From NCBI RefSeq assembly GCF_017114995.1, contig NZ_JABXKL010000019.1, positions 124,001 to 188,000 of the forward strand: a stretch of 64,000 nt of DNA. Direction: 5' to 3'. The notes under the pieces were generated by a model. That model had not been told where the DNA came from. It ran no database searches and saw nothing but the letters and a program-made list of their open reading frames with translations. The DNA comes from Nostoc sp. NMS9 (GTDB lineage Bacteria; Cyanobacteriota; Cyanobacteriia; Cyanobacteriales; Nostocaceae). Positions within the stretch are counted from its first letter, which is position 1. Each line of letters begins with the position of its first letter. Shown piece by piece: positions 60,048 through 64,000 of the stretch. Both the position numbers and the translations under genes were made by a program.

Positions 60048-61019
60048 TTATTGTTTATCCGCTCCTTTACCAGTTTTTGCAAGATATATGCCTTGTAATA
60101 TTACGCTAAGAGCCAACAAGTTAAGCAGACTTAAGCTTTCCGAAAAGATGAACCAAGCAAGAATTGCAGTCATTACTGGCTCAAGCAGAAGAAATATAGT
60201 GACCAAGGATGAAGAGAAATACTTGAGACTATAGACTACCAATCCATGTCCTAAAGCTTCACAGATAGCAGCTAAACCAAATACTGCTAGCCAACCCAAC
60301 CAGGAAATCGGAAAAATTTGGTCTTCGACTGTCAGCACTACTGGTAAGATAAACAAAGTACCTAAAAAGCAGCGCCATAGGAGTATATTTTGTACAGGCA
60401 ATCTGGTTCTTAGTCGTTCTATGATTAAGAAACTTGCTGCATAAAACACCGAAGATAACAAAGCAGCTGCATCACCAATAATGAGAGTTTGGCTGTTTAA
60501 GCTATTGCCAGATCCTAGCAAATCATCTAATCCGAGAGTAAATGCCCCTGCTAAGGCAATTAACATACCAGTCACAAATCTGCGGTCAAAACGTTGACCT
60601 AATATCAGCCAAGCTCCCAAGGTGGTGAATAGTGGAGGCATATTAGACAGTACTGTAGCATTAGCAGCACTGGTTTGAGTCAAAGACCAAGTCCAGAGGA
60701 ATCGACCCACCACATGAACAACAGCTACTGCGACTAAAAGTATAATGTCCCTAGATTGGTAGCGTTCTTTAGCTATGGGTTGGTCTTCTAAATTTTTGGT
60801 GCGTAATTCGTTGAATCCATTCCACAGTCCAAAAATAATCGTAGCTATCCAAAGACGATTAAATACCGTAGCATTAGCGCTAATTTCGCGAACCGATAGC
60901 TTGATAAAGATTGCTGTAAAGGAAAGAGCAACTAGGGCAACAGATAATAAAATTAATGCTATCACATTTGGCGATCGCTCTACACTTGACTCTGTTGATT
61001 CGAGTTTATTTGTTGTCAT
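60048..61019 (-). CDS. EamA-family (DMT) transporter
   Basis: A 323-residue drug/metabolite transporter-superfamily permease with ten hydrophobic helices in two EamA halves. The first half includes VIALILLSVALVALSFTAIF and NATVFNRLWIATIIFGLWNG; the second includes IIGDAAALLSSVFYAASFLI and LVTIFLLLEPVMTAILAWFI. The substrate is unknown, as for most of this family. The start is taken at 61019 (MTTNKLEST); an ATG nine bases upstream is also possible. A decayed paralogue lies directly upstream on the same strand. Confidence 0.88.
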   Translation of the reverse strand: MTTNKLESTESSVERSPNVIALILLSVALVALSFTAIFIKLSVREISANATVFNRLWIATIIFGLWNGFNELRTKNLEDQPIAKERYQSRDIILLVAVAVVHVVGRFLWTWSLTQTSAANATVLSNMPPLFTTLGAWLILGQRFDRRFVTGMLIALAGAFTLGLDDLLGSGNSLNSQTLIIGDAAALLSSVFYAASFLIIERLRTRLPVQNILLWRCFLGTLFILPVVLTVEDQIFPISWLGWLAVFGLAAICEALGHGLVVYSLKYFSSSLVTIFLLLEPVMTAILAWFIFSESLSLLNLLALSVILQGIYLAKTGKGADKQ

Positions 61020-61099
61020 GAATACCAAGTTATGTTTCCTGAAGAAAGCTGTAGTGAATTAAATCTTTAAGTGTGTTGTTACCTTTAAAGATCGAGGGT

Positions 61100-61244
61100 T
61101 ATAAGGAGACTTTTTACGACTCCAAGTTTTAAGTCCGTGCCACAAACCAAAGGCGATTGTAGCGAACCGGTGGTGATGAAATGCTACGACATTTGCACCA
61201 ATTTCGCGTTCACATAATTTCACCAAGACTGGCCCCAAAGATTC
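61100..61244 (-). pseudogene. Decayed fragment of a second EamA transporter
   Basis: One minus-strand frame reads SLGPVLVKLCEREIGANVVA, then FHHRFATIAFGLWHGLKTWS and RKKSP before TAA. This aligns position by position with IFIKLSVREISANATVFNRL and WIATIIFGLWNGFNE of the intact neighbour. Only about 48 codons remain, with no start and no second half. It is a remnant of a tandem duplication or older gene copy. Confidence 0.7.
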
Positions 61245-61259
61245 GATTCATCCTCCCAG

Positions 61260-61500
61260 GCTCAAAACGATGTCTGTCTTGAAAAGTGACGCTCCTGCGT
61301 CGCTAACGCTGCGCTAACAGAGACGCTCTCTACGAGACGCTGCGCGAACGCGGACACGAGAAAGCGTGGCGCTCACGGCCCAAGCCGCCGCTCCACGCCA
61401 GTTCGCACAAGTCTCTTAACCCTTTCCCTTGCGCCTGGCTCGACTTTTCGCTACAACGGGCTACACCTACGCCTAAATTTTTGTCAATAAGTAGGAGTTA
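61260..61500. repeat. REP-like repeat cluster
   Basis: Contains GACGCTCTCTACGAGACGCT, followed by GCGCGAACGCGGACACG (about 61318-61360), and other GC-rich fragments such as GTCGCTAACGCTGCGCTAAC. It is the same dispersed family as near 1582, 20575, 47575 and 52400. The rest of the gap to 61917 is AT-rich and non-coding and should contain the promoter of the next operon. Confidence 0.65.
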
Positions 61501-61917
61501 ATGAGATTACCTTCGGCTCTATTGAGAAGATAATAGTCTTGTTGACATGAGGCGGACACCCTCCAACCATTGGGAAAAAGTTCTCTCTATTCAACTTTTT
61601 TGCAAGTGGTTTGTACTATGGTATATTCATTTTAACTGAGATTTAATCGGTTATTAACCTAATAGTTCAATGCAAAGTGTTTTCAACCTATTGTTAATAT
61701 TTATACAATTAGGTTGGAATTCTTGTATTTACATCACCCTGAAGTTTCAGATAGCTAAATTTTGAAACGCCAGAGGTGAAGTAAGTGCTCTATAAAGATA
61801 TTTGCATGAACTCACATCGGTTTGTAGTACTCTGATTGAGGTCTAAAACCGAAATGTTTCAATGATAACAAAAGAGGAAGAATCCTCTACTGCACAAAAT
61901 AAAAGTATTGACCACAG

Positions 61918-63006
61918 ATGATTCCTCAAATTGAACCTTGGATTGATGAAAAAGAGTTGGATCAATTAAAGCGGGTTATTGACTCTACATATCTTACGGA
62001 AAACAAGATTACTGCTGAATTTGAAGAAGGAATAAAACAATTAACGCAAAGCAAGTATAGTATAGCAACTTCAAACGGAACGACAGCTTTATACTGTGGA
62101 CTAAAAGCATTAAATATTGGTTATGGTGATGAGGTAATTGTACCGAACTTAACATTTGCAGCCTCATCCAATGCAGTCATTATGGCAGGGGCTAAACCTG
62201 TCTTTTGCGAAATAAAAGAAGAGACGCTGTGTATTGATGTTGAGGCAGCAGCAGCATTAGTTACTGAGCGCACAAAAGCCATAATGCCAGTTCATTTATA
62301 TGGGCAAAGTGCTGATATGGTAGCTGTAGAAGAATTTGCTCATAAGTTCAACCTGAAAGTAATTGAAGACGCGGCCCAAGGAATTGGGGTAAAGTTTAAA
62401 GGAGAACAGGTAGGATTAAGAGGCGATGTTAGTGCTATTTCATTTTCTGGTAACAAAACAATTACTTGTGGTGAAGGAGGAATAATACTGACCCAAAGCG
62501 ACACAATCGCCCAAGCTTGTCGTCGGTTAAAAACACAGGGACGCGATCACAGAGGAACATTTGTACACGAACATATAGGATTTAACTTTTCTATTACTGA
62601 ACTACAAGCAGCAATTGGTATTGCACAGCTCAAAAAACTGCCAGAAATTATTCGGCGTAAGCAGGAAATTTATGATACTTACAGCAAAGGGCTAAGAGAT
62701 ATACCTCAATTACAACTGCTCCCAGTAGATGAACGCTGTGAACCTGTATATTGGTTTACCTCCTATTATGCAGAAAATCGAGATGAATTAGAAAACTACT
62801 TGTTAAATAACGAAATTCAGACACGGGGCTTTTTCTATCCGCTTCATATGCAGCCTTGCTACAAAGATTTCGTTAAGCCAAATGTTGAATATCCTATAAG
62901 TACCAAGGCATACGAGCAAGGGATTTCATTACCATCAGCTTATGGATTAAAGCCGGAACAGCAAGCATACGTCATTGAAAAAATCCGTCAGTTTTATTTA
63001 GGGTAA
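61918..63006 (+). CDS. DegT/DnrJ/EryC1/StrS-family aminotransferase
   Basis: A 362-residue PLP enzyme that typically aminates keto-sugars for surface glycans or natural products. The start MIPQIEPWIDEKELDQL is family-typical. NGTTALYCGLKALNIGYGDE is at about 53-72, the Asp in VIEDAAQGIG (Asp151) contacts PLP and Lys180 in SFSGNKTITCGEGG is the Schiff-base lysine. The stop and next start overlap (TAATG), so it is coupled to a Nudix-type gene. The pathway is unknown because the window ends shortly after; it may be a sugar-nucleotide cluster. Confidence 0.9.
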   Translation: MIPQIEPWIDEKELDQLKRVIDSTYLTENKITAEFEEGIKQLTQSKYSIATSNGTTALYCGLKALNIGYGDEVIVPNLTFAASSNAVIMAGAKPVFCEIKEETLCIDVEAAAALVTERTKAIMPVHLYGQSADMVAVEEFAHKFNLKVIEDAAQGIGVKFKGEQVGLRGDVSAISFSGNKTITCGEGGIILTQSDTIAQACRRLKTQGRDHRGTFVHEHIGFNFSITELQAAIGIAQLKKLPEIIRRKQEIYDTYSKGLRDIPQLQLLPVDERCEPVYWFTSYYAENRDELENYLLNNEIQTRGFFYPLHMQPCYKDFVKPNVEYPISTKAYEQGISLPSAYGLKPEQQAYVIEKIRQFYLG

Positions 63007-63956
63007 TGAGTACTTTTAAATTTCCTCAGTACCTAGAAAAACTTGTTTCTAAGCTTTCAGATTTGCCTGATGGCAAAATTTTAGCTGAAGCTTTGGCAAC
63101 AGGGAAAGATTTTATTACGCTACTTCAGCACCAGGAAGTTAAAGGCATTACAGATATTCGGACAATTGAAGGGCAAGCTCCTCAAAATATTATAGGAGAG
63201 CCTATTAATACTAACTTTTATGACTACATAGATAATATTATTCGGCCGCAAATTGCATCAGGAGAAATTTCTGATGGTAAACAAAGTAAATATGATGATA
63301 GAAAAGTCAGATGGTCTGGAGCAGGCGTAAAGGGAAACTGGTTCCGAAGAAATGAAGTTTTATACTTAGAAGTTGGGCCGACAACTTATCCAAGATATCG
63401 TCAAGACATTGAGAGAACTAAAGCAGAGTCTTTACAGTTGATGCTCAAAGGATTAGAAAAATATAACGAGCCCTTCGGATATTTTACACGGACAATCGGC
63501 GTCACTGTAATTCCTATATCTAAGCAGGGCAGCGTTTATATTGGAGAACGTTCGCCAAATGTTGATTGTCCGGGATTATTAAATTTTGTAGCTGGTCTTG
63601 CCACATTTAATGAAATACAAGCAAATATCAACTTCTATGCTGATGCTCAACGAGAGTTAGAAGAAGAACTCGGCATTTGTATGGAACTTAATAATTCTAA
63701 TACTCAATTTATTGGTATTGCTGGAAATCCTTTTACTAGCGAAAACGATCTAATTTTTATAGTTCAAACTTCTGTTTCTGAAGATCATTTTGAATCTCAA
63801 ATATTGACTGAACACTCGCGGCTTGTACGTTTAAAGAATAAGTCTGATGCTGAAAACCTGCTTGACCAAGGATTGTTACCTGGGGAAAATACAAAAAAAG
63901 CGATCGCCTACGCCTCTAGAATAGGACTAGAATATTTGGTTAAATATATTTTTTAA
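63006..63956 (+). CDS. Nudix-type hydrolase, coupled to the DegT gene
   Basis: A 316-residue protein. The C-terminal half has a Nudix-like fold with VTVIPISKQGSVYIGERSPN and the partial Nudix box REL-EEELGI (YADAQRELEEELGICM, about 215-230), so the Glu ligands look intact. The upstream GX5E segment is altered (GLATFNEIQANINF), so catalysis is less certain. The N-terminal half (about 1-150) is unassigned. It overlaps the DegT stop by one base, indicating joint expression. The substrate is unknown; nucleotide-sugar or nucleotide-diphosphate cleavage is inferred. Confidence 0.7.
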   Translation: MSTFKFPQYLEKLVSKLSDLPDGKILAEALATGKDFITLLQHQEVKGITDIRTIEGQAPQNIIGEPINTNFYDYIDNIIRPQIASGEISDGKQSKYDDRKVRWSGAGVKGNWFRRNEVLYLEVGPTTYPRYRQDIERTKAESLQLMLKGLEKYNEPFGYFTRTIGVTVIPISKQGSVYIGERSPNVDCPGLLNFVAGLATFNEIQANINFYADAQRELEEELGICMELNNSNTQFIGIAGNPFTSENDLIFIVQTSVSEDHFESQILTEHSRLVRLKNKSDAENLLDQGLLPGENTKKAIAYASRIGLEYLVKYIF

Positions 63957-64000
63957 AAATTTATACTAAGTATCACAATTTTCTTTATATTAGGACTCAC

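Overview
This 64 kb window comes from a cyanobacterium, most likely a filamentous Nostoc/Anabaena-type strain (order Nostocales). Direct evidence includes genes for photosystem subunits (psaE, psb28), the photosynthetic NDH complex (ndhO), a plastid-fibrillin homologue, several cyanobacteria-only families (DUF1830, DUF4079, DUF3134, Uma2) and the nitrogen regulator NrrA behind a textbook NtcA site. Frequent GCGATCGC (HIP1) octamers, heptanucleotide tandem repeats such as CCCAATG and CTAACTC, and a dispersed REP-like repeat (core CTCTACGAGACGCTGCGCG) in many intergenic gaps also fit. No rRNA, tRNA or CRISPR array was recognised. Layout, 1-10.3 kb: a truncated B12/radical-SAM gene at the left edge, a STAS protein, a decayed DapL-type aminotransferase, clpS, a CPBP protease followed by a pentapeptide-repeat lipoprotein and a pilin-like lipoprotein, a broken antitoxin-like gene, and a pentapeptide protein coupled to a DICT/HD sensor gene. 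A second B12-binding radical SAM enzyme closes the region. 10.8-20.2 kb: mostly housekeeping and small membrane proteins (DUF1830, DUF4079, an ABC ATPase), nrrA with its NtcA promoter, the Grx4-BolA iron-sulfur pair, plsC, tadA, grxC and a DUF981 protein. 20.2-31 kb: a small orphan peptide with a double-glycine leader, glpX-hemA (Calvin cycle and tetrapyrrole entry), a block carrying an ArsR-type regulator and a frameshifted Uma2 gene bracketed by a partial copy of the hemA tail, two more Uma2 genes, natA-natC (amino-acid ABC importer), a probable toxin-antitoxin pair and pgi. 31-38.6 kb, accessory: a tandem-Nif11 protein, a retropepsin pair between direct repeats, and a compact three-gene operon (winged-helix protein, AAA-type ATPase, PD-(D/E)XK nuclease). 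That operon is the best candidate for an undescribed, possibly defence-related, system. Two small genes follow, one encoding four perfect 20-residue repeats. 39-53.9 kb, core: ndhO-mutM-psaE, fibrillin, DUF3134, mraY, an ethylene-receptor-like diguanylate cyclase, a group II intron RT remnant, moaB, psb28, dtd, a His-rich CobW GTPase, cysS and tldD/tldE. 54-64 kb: an ATPase plus Toprim-like partner whose natural start codon appears mutated ATG to ATA (a second defence-like pair), a coiled-coil protein overlapping coaD by 91 bases, lgt, cobM behind a cobalamin-riboswitch-like leader, an EamA transporter with a decayed paralogue beside it, and a DegT aminotransferase-Nudix operon at the right edge. 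Functions were assigned by reading motifs and recalling families. No database search was run.
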